This document shows, in pieces, positions 27,680 through 36,760 of a stretch of 64,000 bases of DNA. A program made the translations under genes and the position numbers. Numbering within the stretch: position 1 is the first letter of the stretch; every line of letters begins with the position of its first letter. Under the pieces are notes generated by a model, which worked only from the letters and a program-made list of their open reading frames with translations, made no database searches and had not been told where the DNA came from. The stretch comes from Corynebacterium sp. ACRPS (GTDB taxonomy: Bacteria; Actinomycetota; Actinomycetes; Mycobacteriales; Mycobacteriaceae): contig NZ_JAKRMY010000010.1 of assembly GCF_022346005.1 (NCBI RefSeq), positions 1 to 64,000 of the forward strand, written 5' to 3'.

Positions 27680-28566
27680 GGCTCGATGTAGTGACCATCT
27701 TCCCGGAATATCTGCAGCCGCTGCGCCACGCTCTTTTAGGAAAAGCCATCGAGCAGGGCCGCCTTGAGGTGGGCGTGCACGATCTGCGGCAGTGGGCCAC
27801 GGATGCGCATAAATCGGTCGATGACTCGCCCTTTGGCGGCGGCCCAGGAATGGTCATGAAGCCGGAGGTTTGGGGCCCTGCGCTTGACGATGTCGCACTT
27901 GGGACCACCGCTCCCACCCTCGAGTCCTCGTTGCCGCACCTAAACCGTCCGCGCCACGATGAACTAGAAGGCGTCGAAGCCCAGGCATATGGCGCTGAGG
28001 CGGCACAAGGCGAGCGAGAAAGCGGCAGCGAAGATGAAGGCCTCCCGCTGCTCTTGGTGCCCACCCCGGCTGGGGCGCCTTTTACCCAGGCGGATGCCCG
28101 GGCATGGTCTACCGAGGAGCATATTGTTTTTGCCTGTGGGCGTTACGAGGGCATCGACCAGCGCGTGGTTGAAGATGCAAAGAAGCGCTACCGCGTTCGG
28201 GAGGTATCCATCGGGGACTATGTGCTCATCGGCGGGGAAGTTGCGGTACTGGTGATTGCAGAGGCCGTCGTCCGGCTTATTCCGGGGGTATTGGGCAATA
28301 AGCGCTCGCATGAGGAGGATTCTTTTTCTGATGGCCTGTTAGAGGGTCCAAGCTATACCAAGCCGCGGGAGTGGCGCGGGCTTGCGGTTCCGGAGGTTCT
28401 GACCTCTGGAAACCATGGGCTGGTGGACCGGTGGCGCAGGGAACAAGCATTGGAGCGCACGTGGCAGCGCCGCCCCGAGTTATTGGATCACGTGGAATTG
28501 AGCAAGGCGGACAAGGCATATTTAGCGCACGTGCGCGAGCGTGAATCTGAAGGAGAGGCACAGTAG
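27676..28566 (+). CDS. trmD: tRNA (guanine37-N1)-methyltransferase
   Basis: This 296-residue SPOUT enzyme makes m1G37 in tRNAs, preventing frameshifting. Recognised parts are MRLDVVTIFPEYLQPL, DDSPFGGGPGMVMKPEV, the knotted SAM site FACGRYEGIDQRV and the conserved SIGDYVLIGGEVA. Against the roughly 255-residue E. coli enzyme it carries an acidic insertion of about 35-40 residues (about 88-122) just before LLLVPTPAGAPFTQ. It sits outside the knot and is probably a disordered loop. It overlaps rimM upstream and shares one base with the next gene. Confidence 0.96.
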   Translation: MRLDVVTIFPEYLQPLRHALLGKAIEQGRLEVGVHDLRQWATDAHKSVDDSPFGGGPGMVMKPEVWGPALDDVALGTTAPTLESSLPHLNRPRHDELEGVEAQAYGAEAAQGERESGSEDEGLPLLLVPTPAGAPFTQADARAWSTEEHIVFACGRYEGIDQRVVEDAKKRYRVREVSIGDYVLIGGEVAVLVIAEAVVRLIPGVLGNKRSHEEDSFSDGLLEGPSYTKPREWRGLAVPEVLTSGNHGLVDRWRREQALERTWQRRPELLDHVELSKADKAYLAHVRERESEGEAQ

Positions 28567-28946
28567 TGCAGGTGAGCGTGGATCTTTCTGTGCTGATGCC
28601 CCAGGAAGTATGGGAAGCATACCAGGCAGGCATGCCACAGAAATTGCGCAGCGCAGGCTTTGTACCGGAGAGCATCTTTGCCGCCGTGGTTGCCCCGTCG
28701 CCGCCGGCAGATAGCCCGCTCGCCCAGGAATATGAACTCAGCAATGAAACCCCGGCGGAGGGGACGCCGCTGTGGCGGGTCATCGTCAATGGCGATACCG
28801 CAGCACCCCTGCCCTCCGTCGCGCCCATGGTTGCCACTTGCCTGCCGCCCACCGCCGCGTGGTTGGGGAGCACGGAAATTGGCCATACCGAATTCGCGTG
28901 GTCGGCCAAGCCGGTATGGCGCGCAGAGTCCAGCGAAGAAAATTAG
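28566..28946 (+). CDS. hypothetical protein downstream of trmD
   Basis: I do not recognise this 126-residue protein. It starts at a GTG whose G is the last base of the trmD stop codon, so it is translationally coupled to trmD. The sequence is Pro/Ala-rich and soluble, with MPQEVWEAYQAGMPQKLRSA near the N-terminus and LWRVIVNGDTAA in the middle. It has no membrane segment and no catalytic signature. Its position between trmD and a surface protein gives little clue. The frame is real as judged by the coupling and codon pattern, but function is unknown. Confidence 0.65.
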   Translation: MQVSVDLSVLMPQEVWEAYQAGMPQKLRSAGFVPESIFAAVVAPSPPADSPLAQEYELSNETPAEGTPLWRVIVNGDTAAPLPSVAPMVATCLPPTAAWLGSTEIGHTEFAWSAKPVWRAESSEEN

Positions 28947-29043
28947 GATAATGCCCTAAGAAGACTTGTATCGGTGCAGGGCAGTGATACTGTAAGTGCA
29001 GCACACACTCGCATTTTTACTTGCTCTTCAAGGATTCTCTCGC

Positions 29044-29634
29044 ATGACTTCTCCCAACGGACATGACTTTGGCGGATACAACCAACAACCGCAGTACAAT
29101 CAGTACCCCGCGTATTCTCAGCCCCAACAGAGCCGTGGCGGGAATGGAGCCATGGTTGCGGCGATCATTTTGGGAGTCGTGGCGCTTTTAGCCATCGCCG
29201 CTGCGGCGTTCTTTTTTGTGAAGGGAAATGGCGATAACTCCAGCGCCACCGCGCAGGAAAGCCAATTCCAGCAAAAGGTTGACACCACAAAGGTCGAGGA
29301 CAAGGACGACGGGAAGTCGGGCAGTGAAGCTACCGTAACCAAGACCGAGCAGGCCCCCGCGCCCGCCCCGGCACAGGCGCCTGTGAGCAGCGGCAATGGG
29401 CATTCATGGGGCGATTACACGAGCTATTATGCTGCCTCGAGCAAAACGTCAGATCCGTTTGCCAAAAACGTCTATGACACCTTCATGAATAACTGGATGT
29501 CCGGTGGCGGAACGGATGCCACCTTGAGCGTCTATTCGCCGACTACCGGCGGTACCTACACGATGTACTGCTCGGGTAATTCCTCGCGGGTGAGCTGCTC
29601 CGGCGGCGATAGGGCCAAGGTAGTCATCCACTAA
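29044..29634 (+). CDS. membrane-anchored secreted protein, function unknown
   Basis: This 196-residue protein has a Gln/Tyr/Asn-rich cytoplasmic N-terminus of about 35 residues and a single transmembrane helix (AMVAAIILGVVALLAIAAAA). A Lys/Glu/Asp then Pro/Ala linker follows, and the extracellular domain of about 80 residues contains two Cys (TMYCSGNSSRVSCSGG) that could form a disulphide. The ATG at 29044 is chosen since it begins the hydrophilic N-terminus MTSPNGHDFGGYNQQPQYNQ. Topology resembles many actinobacterial membrane-anchored surface proteins. No enzymatic motif is visible. A terminator follows, so it is probably monocistronic. Confidence 0.75.
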   Translation: MTSPNGHDFGGYNQQPQYNQYPAYSQPQQSRGGNGAMVAAIILGVVALLAIAAAAFFFVKGNGDNSSATAQESQFQQKVDTTKVEDKDDGKSGSEATVTKTEQAPAPAPAQAPVSSGNGHSWGDYTSYYAASSKTSDPFAKNVYDTFMNNWMSGGGTDATLSVYSPTTGGTYTMYCSGNSSRVSCSGGDRAKVVIH

Positions 29635-29651
29635 AACCGAGCACGTCCGTT

Positions 29652-29694
29652 CCTCTTCTTCCTGCGTTTAGCGTGCGGGAGGGAGAGGATTTTT
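29652..29694 (+). terminator. terminator after the surface protein gene
   Basis: cctcttcttcctgc (29652-29665) pairs, with several G-U pairs in RNA, with gcgggagggagagg (29675-29688), followed by TTTT. Confidence 0.65.
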
Positions 29695-29792
29695 GTGTGC
29701 CCCGCGGCGGCAGACCGGGGCAGTGGACAAGGCATGCGGTAAATTGGGTGGGTCCCATGCCAAGCTGTGAAATAGAAGTGTGAGGAATCTAC

Positions 29793-32117
29793 GTGAATAT
29801 TGCGGCCACCATCGCGGCGGAGATCGGCGCTCAAGAAACCCAGGTTTCGACGGCGCTGAAGCTCCTGGCGGAGGGAAATACCGTGCCTTTCATTGCGCGC
29901 TACCGCAAGGAGGTCACGGGTGGTTTGGATGATGCGCAATTGCGCACCATCGAAGAGCGGGCCACCTACCTGCGCGAGCTAGAAGAGCGCAAAGAGACGA
30001 TCCTTGCCGCCATCGAGGAGCAGGGCAAGCTTAGCGATGACCTGCGTAGCCAAATCCTTGCCTGCGATACCAAGGCGCGGCTCGAAGATTTGTATCTGCC
30101 GTATAAAAAGCGCCGCAAGACAAAGGCTGATATCGCCCGCGACGCCGGCTTGGAAGACTTGACCGACAAGCTGATCGCGCAGCCGGCGGCCCAGCCCGAG
30201 GAATTAGCGCAGAGCTATCTCACGGAAGGTTTTCCCGATACCAAGAAGGCGCTCGAGGGGGCGCGCTCCATCCTCATCGATCGCTTCGCACTCGATGCGG
30301 ACTTGGTGGGAGGCGTGCGCGAGCGCATGTTTGACCAGGGTGCCATGCAAGCGCAGGTGGTAGAGGGAAAGGAAGCCGAGGGGGCGAAGTTCAAGGATTA
30401 CTTCGACTTCAACGAGCCCTTTTCTTCGCTGCCCTCTCACCGCATCCTGGCGCTACTGCGCGGGGAGAACGAGGGCGTGCTCCAGCTGCACCTGGACGCC
30501 GGTGATGACGCCGACTACGAGGACCTCATTGCGGATCGCTTCGATCTGGATCGCAGCTCCGCGTGGCTGGATAATGCCGTGCACTGGGGATGGCGCACCA
30601 AATTGTATGTTTCCTCCAGCCTGGATGTGCGCATGCGCTTGAAAGAAGTGGCAGAAGAAGGCGCGCTCGAGGTCTTTGCCACGAACCTGCGCGACGTGCT
30701 GCTCGCCGCCCCCGCGGGCCAGCGCGCGACCATCGGCCTCGATCCGGGCTACCGCAACGGCACCAAGTGCGCCGTGGTGGATAAAACGGGCAAGGTGCTC
30801 GATACGACCATCGTTTATCCCCACCAGCCCCAAAACCAGTGGTCGCAGGCGGTGCAGGTCCTGTCCACGCTGTGCGCACGGCACTCGGTCGACCTCATGG
30901 CCATCGGCAATGGCACTGCCTCCAGGGAAACGGAAAAGCTTGCGCACGAGATTGCTGACCTGCTCAAGCAGGCTGGCAGCCAGCGTCCGACGCCCGTCGT
31001 TGTCTCCGAATCCGGAGCATCGGTCTACTCCGCATCGCAGCTGGCGGCGGAGGAATTTCCCGATATGGACGTCTCGCTGCGCGGGGCGGTCTCCATCGCC
31101 CGGCGCCTCCAGGATCCGCTGGCAGAGCTAGTGAAAATCGATCCGAAGGCCATCGGTGTGGGCCAGTATCAGCACGATGTGAACCAGACGTCGCTGGCGC
31201 GGACGCTGGACGGCGTGGTGGAAAGCGCCGTCAATGGCGTTGGCGTTGACCTCAATACAGCCTCGGCGCCGCTCTTGGAGCGCGTGGCGGGCGTAAACCC
31301 CACCATCGCCGCCAATATCGTGGCCTACCGCAATGACAATGGCTCTTTTGCCACCCGCAAGGAACTGAAGAAGGTGCCGCGCCTGGGACCGAAGGCCTTT
31401 GAACAGTCCGCCGGCTTCCTGCGCATTAATAGGGGAGCGGACCCGCTCGATGCGTCCGCGGTTCACCCCGAGGCCTATCCCATCGTGACGCGGATCGCGG
31501 AGCAGACGGGGCTGGGCATCGGCGAGCTCATTGGCAATGCCCGGGTGCTGGACAAGCTGGATCCCGCCGATTTCGCAGACGAGACCTTCGGCATCCCAAC
31601 CGTGAGCGATATCATCGCCGAGCTGGATAAACCCGGCCGCGATCCGCGCCCTGAGTTTAAGACCGCCACCTTTAAAGAAGGCGTGCATAAGGTCTCTGAC
31701 CTCACCCCAGGCATGGTGTTGGAGGGCACGGTCTCCAACGTGGCGGCTTTTGGCGCGTTTGTGGATGTCGGCGTGCATCAGGACGGCCTCGTCCATGTCT
31801 CTGCGATGAGCCATCAATTTGTCTCCGATCCGCACGAGGTCGTGCGCTCCGGCCAGGTGGTCAAAGTCAAGGTGATGGAGGTTGACGTCGATCGCCAGCG
31901 CATCGGCCTAACGCTGCGGCTGGATGATGAGCCAGGCCAGCCCGCGCCGAAGCGCCGCGGCGGTGACTCACAGCGCGGATCTGGCAAGCGTGGCGGTCAA
32001 AAGCCTTCGCGCGCAGCGGGGAAGAAGGGCGGACGCAACTCCGACCGCGGTGGCTCCCGCGGGCGCCCGGCAGCCAAGGGGACCATGGCGGATGCCCTGA
32101 AGAAGGCAGGCTTCTAG
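29793..32117 (+). CDS. tex: Tex-family RNA-binding transcription accessory protein
   Basis: This 774-residue protein has the full Tex architecture. The N-terminal Tex helical region contains VPFIARYRKEVTGGLDD. A YqgF/RNase H-like domain (TIGLDPGYRNGTKCAVVD) is followed by helix-hairpin-helix repeats (VDLNTASAPLLERVAGVNP). An S1 RNA-binding domain spans about 638-708 (GMVLEGTVSNVAAFGAFVDV), and a basic Gly/Arg/Lys tail ends the protein. It binds nucleic acids and is thought to act in transcription or RNA turnover. The GTG at 29793 has GAGGAA upstream. The gene stands alone between a terminator and the Pip gene. Confidence 0.95.
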   Translation: MNIAATIAAEIGAQETQVSTALKLLAEGNTVPFIARYRKEVTGGLDDAQLRTIEERATYLRELEERKETILAAIEEQGKLSDDLRSQILACDTKARLEDLYLPYKKRRKTKADIARDAGLEDLTDKLIAQPAAQPEELAQSYLTEGFPDTKKALEGARSILIDRFALDADLVGGVRERMFDQGAMQAQVVEGKEAEGAKFKDYFDFNEPFSSLPSHRILALLRGENEGVLQLHLDAGDDADYEDLIADRFDLDRSSAWLDNAVHWGWRTKLYVSSSLDVRMRLKEVAEEGALEVFATNLRDVLLAAPAGQRATIGLDPGYRNGTKCAVVDKTGKVLDTTIVYPHQPQNQWSQAVQVLSTLCARHSVDLMAIGNGTASRETEKLAHEIADLLKQAGSQRPTPVVVSESGASVYSASQLAAEEFPDMDVSLRGAVSIARRLQDPLAELVKIDPKAIGVGQYQHDVNQTSLARTLDGVVESAVNGVGVDLNTASAPLLERVAGVNPTIAANIVAYRNDNGSFATRKELKKVPRLGPKAFEQSAGFLRINRGADPLDASAVHPEAYPIVTRIAEQTGLGIGELIGNARVLDKLDPADFADETFGIPTVSDIIAELDKPGRDPRPEFKTATFKEGVHKVSDLTPGMVLEGTVSNVAAFGAFVDVGVHQDGLVHVSAMSHQFVSDPHEVVRSGQVVKVKVMEVDVDRQRIGLTLRLDDEPGQPAPKRRGGDSQRGSGKRGGQKPSRAAGKKGGRNSDRGGSRGRPAAKGTMADALKKAGF

Positions 32118-32267
32118 CTACCGACATCGGCCCCATCAGCCGCGCGGTGGAGGGCCGCTGCCTGCTGCGGTGGTGGGGGCGGGGCATTCGTCCCGCCAAC
32201 CGCGCACGCGCAGAAGAAATTTTCCCGCGACATCGCAGCCGATGCGGCCTCTCCCGTTCAATAATGG

Positions 32268-32285
32268 TAAGTTTGGCAAAACTAA
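32268..32285 (+). promoter_or_regulatory. 18-bp near-palindrome upstream of the YhgE/Pip gene
   Basis: TAAGTTTGGCAAAACTAA matches its own reverse complement at 7 of 9 pairs and lies about 90 nt before the gene. It is AT-rich in a GC-rich context. It only loosely resembles a DtxR box. Confidence 0.35.
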
Positions 32286-32377
32286 GTAAATGGCGTCCTG
32301 CTTCTCCCCGCTTTAGCGAGGCACTCCTGGGTGGATGAGACAACGGGGCGTCGAACTACTGCCATAAGGAGACAACT

Positions 32378-34585
32378 ATGAGTCGTGCGGCCGATAGCGG
32401 TCACGGTGCCGAGGACACCGCAGCGATGCCTTCGATAAGCGGCGAGGGGAACAAGGGTCGGGGAGTGCTGGGCTGGCACCGCCTTCTGGATTGGCGCCCG
32501 CGCAGCGCTTTGTCGCGGGTGCTTATCGTATTCTTCCTCGTTGCGCCCATCATCGTGGCCGGAACCATGATGTGGGCCATGTGGGATCCATCCAAGTACA
32601 TGCGCAATATTGACCTCGCAGTGGTCAATGAAGACGCGGGCGTGGACAAGCAGGGCAAGCACACCAACTATGGCGACCAGGTGGTCGAGGGCTTGCTAGA
32701 GACTGACTACCTCAAATTCTCTGAGGTCAACAAGGACGACGGCGAAGAGGGCTTGGTCAAGGGCAAGTACTTGATGGTCGTGACGATTCCGAAGAACTTT
32801 TCCGAGCAGGCCGTGACCATCATCAGCGATAAGCCCGAAAAACCGGAGATCAACTTCGCTACGAATGACTATTACGGCACGAATGGCTCGGTGATTTCCT
32901 CCAGCCTCATTCCGCAGGTGCAAACGAGCGTGGAAAACGCCATTTCCAAAAAGTACGCCGACCAGGTTATTGAGGGACTTACTAAGTTGAGCGACGGCCT
33001 GGGCAATGCCGCGGACGGCGCGGGGCGCCTTGATGAGGGCGCTGGAAAGCTGCAAGAGGGCGGCGGGCGCGCGGTTGAGGGCATCAACAAGCTCGACAAC
33101 GGTGCGGGCACGCTCAATAACGGCACGGCCGAGCTCCTCAACGGAACGACGCGGCTCAATGACGGCGTCGTGCGGTTGAATGATGGTGCGGGCAAGCTTA
33201 GTGATGGCGCAGCGCGCCTCGATGACGGCGCCTCCCGGCTTGCCGATGGCTCCGACAAGCTCCTTGCCGGTACCGGCCGCCTTGCCGATGGTGCAGGCCA
33301 GATCGACGCCGGGGTCAATCAGCTCACCGGCATGCTCATCCCCGTGCTGAAGCAAGCCCAAGCCGTGGTTCCTGGCCTTACCCAGCTGGTAGACATCCTG
33401 CGCGGGCTCGGCATGACCCAGCAAGCGGATCAGCTCTACTCGTTGGTATCCAGGCTCGATCCCGCCTCTAGTGGAAATATGGTGGGGCAGCTGGAGAAGC
33501 TTTCCGCAGGCACCGGGCAGCTGCACTACAACCTGTCCGACCCGCAGTCGGAATACCTCGGCGGGCTGACCTCACTGAACGGCGGTGCGCACCGCCTATC
33601 CGATGGCATCAAGGAGCTGCGCGGCGGAGTTGGCAAGCTCAGTGACGGTACCTCGCAGCTGCAGGACGGTGCGACCCGCCTGCAGGATGGCGCCTCTCGT
33701 CTCCACGATGGCACGGGCGCGCTCAAGGAGGGCACCGGCCGCCTGGCTGAAGGCGGAGCCGAGCTCAAGGGCGGCTTGGACCGCCTCCAGGAAGGCTCCG
33801 GCGAGCTATCCACGAAGCTTGCCGAAGGCGCCGCCAAGGCACCTACCATTTCCCGCCCAGAGGATTCCGCGCAAAATATCGCAGTACCCATTAACTTCAC
33901 CGCATCCAATGTCCACCCCGTGCAGACGGTGGTCAACTCAGCGGACCCGACCGAAAAGAATATTACCGGCGGCGCCTCCATGCTCTTCGTGCTCGTATTT
34001 GGCTTCCTCGTCATGCTGCTCTTGGCGATGACGCTGCCGTACTACATGGCGCGCCGGGGAGCCCGCGTCACCAGCCCGGCCCGCAGCGTATTCGACGCCT
34101 TTGCCGCGCTGACCGGCCTGAACTTCGTCATACTGGCGTTTATGGCCCTGATGTCTTCCACCTTGGGGTGGCAGCCGGCAAGCTGGTCCATGATTGCGCT
34201 CGTACTCGCCGCGATTTCCGCCGTGGGTGCGGCGACCTACCAGTTCTTCCTGATTACCTTCGGGCGCAAGATCGGTTCGATCTTTGCCGCCGGCGCGTTC
34301 GCCCTGGGCGGGATGGTCTTTGGCGGGGTCTGGCCGGTCCTGGCGATTCCGCGCGCGCTCAGCCTGCTGCACCCTTTCCACCCGATGTCCTACGCCAAGG
34401 ACGCGTTCACCCGCGCCACCGACGGCATTCATGATGGCACCTTCTGGAGCAGCATCATTATCCTCTTTAGCATCACGGTGGGTGCCGTGGTGGCGTCGTA
34501 CTTGGTCTTCCGGGCGCGGCACCTGGGCACGGCAAAGATCCTCGATGAGCACCACTCCATCCTCCGCTCGCCCATGCCTGCCTAA
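32378..34585 (+). CDS. YhgE/Pip-domain membrane protein
   Basis: This 735-residue protein has one N-terminal membrane helix (VLIVFFLVAPIIVAGTMMWA) and a periplasmic N-domain with DLAVVNEDAG, the Pip hallmark. About 200 residues of L-x-D/E-G repeats occur in two blocks (roughly residues 207-305 and 405-485). Five C-terminal helices start near residue 534. The architecture matches YhgE/phage infection protein, a family of ABC-2-permease-like proteins that in other bacteria include a phage receptor component. The repeats probably form long helical rods. The start has AAGGAG at 7 nt. No ABC ATPase or regulator is adjacent. Confidence 0.9.
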   Translation: MSRAADSGHGAEDTAAMPSISGEGNKGRGVLGWHRLLDWRPRSALSRVLIVFFLVAPIIVAGTMMWAMWDPSKYMRNIDLAVVNEDAGVDKQGKHTNYGDQVVEGLLETDYLKFSEVNKDDGEEGLVKGKYLMVVTIPKNFSEQAVTIISDKPEKPEINFATNDYYGTNGSVISSSLIPQVQTSVENAISKKYADQVIEGLTKLSDGLGNAADGAGRLDEGAGKLQEGGGRAVEGINKLDNGAGTLNNGTAELLNGTTRLNDGVVRLNDGAGKLSDGAARLDDGASRLADGSDKLLAGTGRLADGAGQIDAGVNQLTGMLIPVLKQAQAVVPGLTQLVDILRGLGMTQQADQLYSLVSRLDPASSGNMVGQLEKLSAGTGQLHYNLSDPQSEYLGGLTSLNGGAHRLSDGIKELRGGVGKLSDGTSQLQDGATRLQDGASRLHDGTGALKEGTGRLAEGGAELKGGLDRLQEGSGELSTKLAEGAAKAPTISRPEDSAQNIAVPINFTASNVHPVQTVVNSADPTEKNITGGASMLFVLVFGFLVMLLLAMTLPYYMARRGARVTSPARSVFDAFAALTGLNFVILAFMALMSSTLGWQPASWSMIALVLAAISAVGAATYQFFLITFGRKIGSIFAAGAFALGGMVFGGVWPVLAIPRALSLLHPFHPMSYAKDAFTRATDGIHDGTFWSSIIILFSITVGAVVASYLVFRARHLGTAKILDEHHSILRSPMPA

Positions 34586-34759
34586 GGCGTGCTGCGCGCC
34601 CGGCTCGCCCCAGGTAGGGTAGTAAATCCGCGAAGTAGAGGAATTTGGAATTGGCCGGTTCCTATGGAAAGATAATCCATCGTTCTATGTAACGGGCACG
34701 AACCGGTCAGGCCTCCGGCCGCCAGGGTCCTCTGTCCCAAACTGAAAAGGAATATTGGT

Positions 34760-35104
34760 ATGACCAACATTATCGACAAGGTCGATGCAGCACAGCTGCG
34801 CGACGACATCCCGTCCTTCCGCCCCGGCGATACACTCGACGTCAACGTCAAGGTTATTGAGGGTAACAACGAGCGTGCACAGCTCTTCAAGGGCATCTGC
34901 ATCCGCCGCCAGGGCTCCGGTATCCGCGAGACCTTCACCGTGCGTAAGGTTTCCTTCGGTATCGGCGTAGAGCGTACCTTCCCGGTTCACTCCCCGAACC
35001 TCGAGTCCATCAAGGTCTCCCGCCGCGGCCGCGTTCGCCGTGCGAAGCTGTACTACCTGCGCGATCTGCGCGGCAAGAAGGCTCGCATCAAGGAGCGTCG
35101 CTAG
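34760..35104 (+). CDS. rplS: 50S ribosomal protein L19
   Basis: This 114-residue protein is standard L19. It has [20 protein letters not shown], the motif [20 protein letters not shown] and the C-terminal [20 protein letters not shown]. It lies at the 30S-50S interface. AAAAGGAAT precedes the ATG. It is separated from trmD by about 6 kb instead of following it directly, and a strong terminator closes the transcript. Confidence 0.98.
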   Translation: MTNIIDKVDAAQLRDDIPSFRPGDTLDVNVKVIEGNNERAQLFKGICIRRQGSGIRETFTVRKVSFGIGVERTFPVHSPNLESIKVSRRGRVRRAKLYYLRDLRGKKARIKERR

Positions 35105-35131
35105 TTCTAACGCCCGCCCTGGGCAGCGCCT

Positions 35132-35183
35132 ATCTCCCTTCCTTTCCTGCATACACAGTGCCGGAAAGGAAGGGAGATTTTTA
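35132..35183 (+). terminator. rplS terminator
   Basis: atctcccttcctttcc (35132-35147) pairs perfectly with ggaaaggaagggagat (35163-35178), followed by TTTTT. Confidence 0.95.
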
Positions 35184-35267
35184 TTGTGCACTCCTCGAAT
35201 CATTTCGATTTCCTGTGAATCGCCCCGCAGTCACGGGAGCCAATCCGGATCGCGGGCACGCAGTTGC

Positions 35268-35273
35268 TAGGAT
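35268..35273 (+). promoter_or_regulatory. -10 box TAGGAT, leaderless start of the first lepB
   Basis: TAGGAT is followed by 7 nt and the GTG at 35281, without a ribosome-binding site. Confidence 0.55.
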
Positions 35274-35280
35274 CTGACGG

Positions 35281-36045
35281 GTGAATAACGAAAGCATCTC
35301 ACAGGGCAAAGAAGCGGCCGCGGAGGAATCAACCACGGAGAAAAAACAAATGCCGTGGTGGCTGGAGACTCTCGTGGTCGTCGTCTCCGTGCTGGTGGTC
35401 GTGGGGCTATTCCAAAACTTCATCGGCCGCCAATACGTGATTCCCTCAGGATCCATGGAGCCGACGCTGCATGGCTGTGAGGGATGCACGAATGACCGCA
35501 TCTTTACAGAAAAGGTCTCTTACTACGGCGATAAGGGCCCAGAGCCAGGCGATGTCGTGGTCTTTAAGGGCACCGACGACTGGAACGGGAGTTACGTCTC
35601 CCCGCGCTCATCCAATGCCGTCATTCACGGCATTCAGGATGCGCTGAGCTTTATCTCCTTGGCGCCACCAGATGAAAATACCCTGGTCAAGCGCGTTATC
35701 GCCACCGGCGGACAGACGGTGTCCTGCCAAGAGGGCGATCCCGCCGTCATGGTGGATGGCAAGCCCATCAAGCAGGACTACGTGCAGGATCCGCCGACCT
35801 ACCCAGTGGATGAATCGACCGGATCGGAAGCCTGCGGTGGCCCGTATTTCGGCCCAGTGAAGGTGCCTGAGGATAATATCTGGGTCATGGGGGATAACCG
35901 CACCGCGTCTGCCGATTCGCGCTACCACATGGGCGATAACTTCCACGGCACGATCCCCGTAGATAACGTGCGCGGAAAGGTGCAGTTCGTATTCTGGCCG
36001 TTCAACCGCATTGGTGGGGTCGATGACCCAGACATCCAAAGCTAA
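35281..36045 (+). CDS. lepB: signal peptidase I, first tandem copy
   Basis: This 254-residue membrane serine protease removes Sec and Tat signal peptides. A single N-terminal membrane helix is preceded by MPWWLE and includes TLVVVVSVLVVVGLFQ. The catalytic Ser motif is [14 protein letters not shown] (about residue 58) and the catalytic Lys motif is [13 protein letters not shown] (about 135). The GDNR box is [14 protein letters not shown]. All are intact. It has a long insertion between motifs with Cys residues that may pair. The gene overlaps the second signal peptidase by 23 nt in another frame. The overlapping pair continues directly into rnhB. Confidence 0.95.
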   Translation: MNNESISQGKEAAAEESTTEKKQMPWWLETLVVVVSVLVVVGLFQNFIGRQYVIPSGSMEPTLHGCEGCTNDRIFTEKVSYYGDKGPEPGDVVVFKGTDDWNGSYVSPRSSNAVIHGIQDALSFISLAPPDENTLVKRVIATGGQTVSCQEGDPAVMVDGKPIKQDYVQDPPTYPVDESTGSEACGGPYFGPVKVPEDNIWVMGDNRTASADSRYHMGDNFHGTIPVDNVRGKVQFVFWPFNRIGGVDDPDIQS

Positions 36046-36760
36046 ACCACAGCAACAGCGCCTGCGCACGCGCGATTTCCTTGCGCCGGTCATAGGCGGC
36101 TTCGTGCTCCTAGTTTTATTGCAGGCATTCGTCGGCCGGATGTATGTCATCCCCTCCGCGTCGATGGAACCCACGCTGCATGGTTGTACCGGCTGCGATA
36201 ATGACCGCATCGCGGTGCAGAAGATGAGCTATTACTTCCACGACCCGGACCCGGGCGATGTCGTGGTATTTGAAGGACCTGAGTCCTGGAATACGGAATT
36301 TGAGGTGCAGCGCTCCGATAACGTGCTTGTGCGCGGCGCCCAAAACGCCTTGGCGTCGGTGGGGCTTTTGCCCAATGGGGAAAATATCCTAGTCAAGCGC
36401 GTTATCGCTACCGAGGGTCAGACGGTCAAGTGCGAGGAGGGCGATTCCGCGGTGATGGTGGATGGTGCACCGATAGACCAGAGCTTCACGTTGGATCCGC
36501 CCGAGATCCCGGTCGATCCCAGCTCCGGCTCGCAGGCTTGCGGTGGCCAGTACTTTGGCCCCGTGACCGTCCCAGAAGGCAATATGTGGGTCATGGGGGA
36601 TAACCGCACCAATTCCCTGGACTCTCGCGCGCACATAGGCGATCACCTGCAAGGCACCGTACCGGTGGACAACGTGCGCGGCAAGGTAGAAGCCGTGATC
36701 CTGCCCGTATCGCGCTTTGGCGGCATCGACGATCCGGATATCCAGGATGCGGCGGCTTAA
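36023..36760 (+). CDS. lepB: signal peptidase I, second tandem copy
   Basis: This 245-residue paralogue of the preceding protease has the same order of motifs: membrane helix [20 protein letters not shown], Ser motif [14 protein letters not shown], Lys motif [13 protein letters not shown] and [12 protein letters not shown]. The two are closely similar, indicating a local gene duplication. The ATG at 36023 is preferred over the TTG at 36011, since GGTGGGG lies just upstream. Its start overlaps the end of copy one and its end overlaps the start of rnhB by 14 nt, so all three are co-translated. Different substrate sets for the two enzymes are possible. Confidence 0.93.
   Translation: MTQTSKAKPQQQRLRTRDFLAPVIGGFVLLVLLQAFVGRMYVIPSASMEPTLHGCTGCDNDRIAVQKMSYYFHDPDPGDVVVFEGPESWNTEFEVQRSDNVLVRGAQNALASVGLLPNGENILVKRVIATEGQTVKCEEGDSAVMVDGAPIDQSFTLDPPEIPVDPSSGSQACGGQYFGPVTVPEGNMWVMGDNRTNSLDSRAHIGDHLQGTVPVDNVRGKVEAVILPVSRFGGIDDPDIQDAAA

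Noticed and set aside
32268..32285. DtxR (iron regulator) box upstream of the Pip gene
   Set aside because: Only about 11 of 19 bases match the DtxR consensus. It is kept as an unassigned palindrome only.
33000..33800. CRISPR-like or satellite repeat
   Set aside because: The repetition is at the protein level (LxDG units) with variable DNA sequence and no spacers, inside one continuous reading frame.
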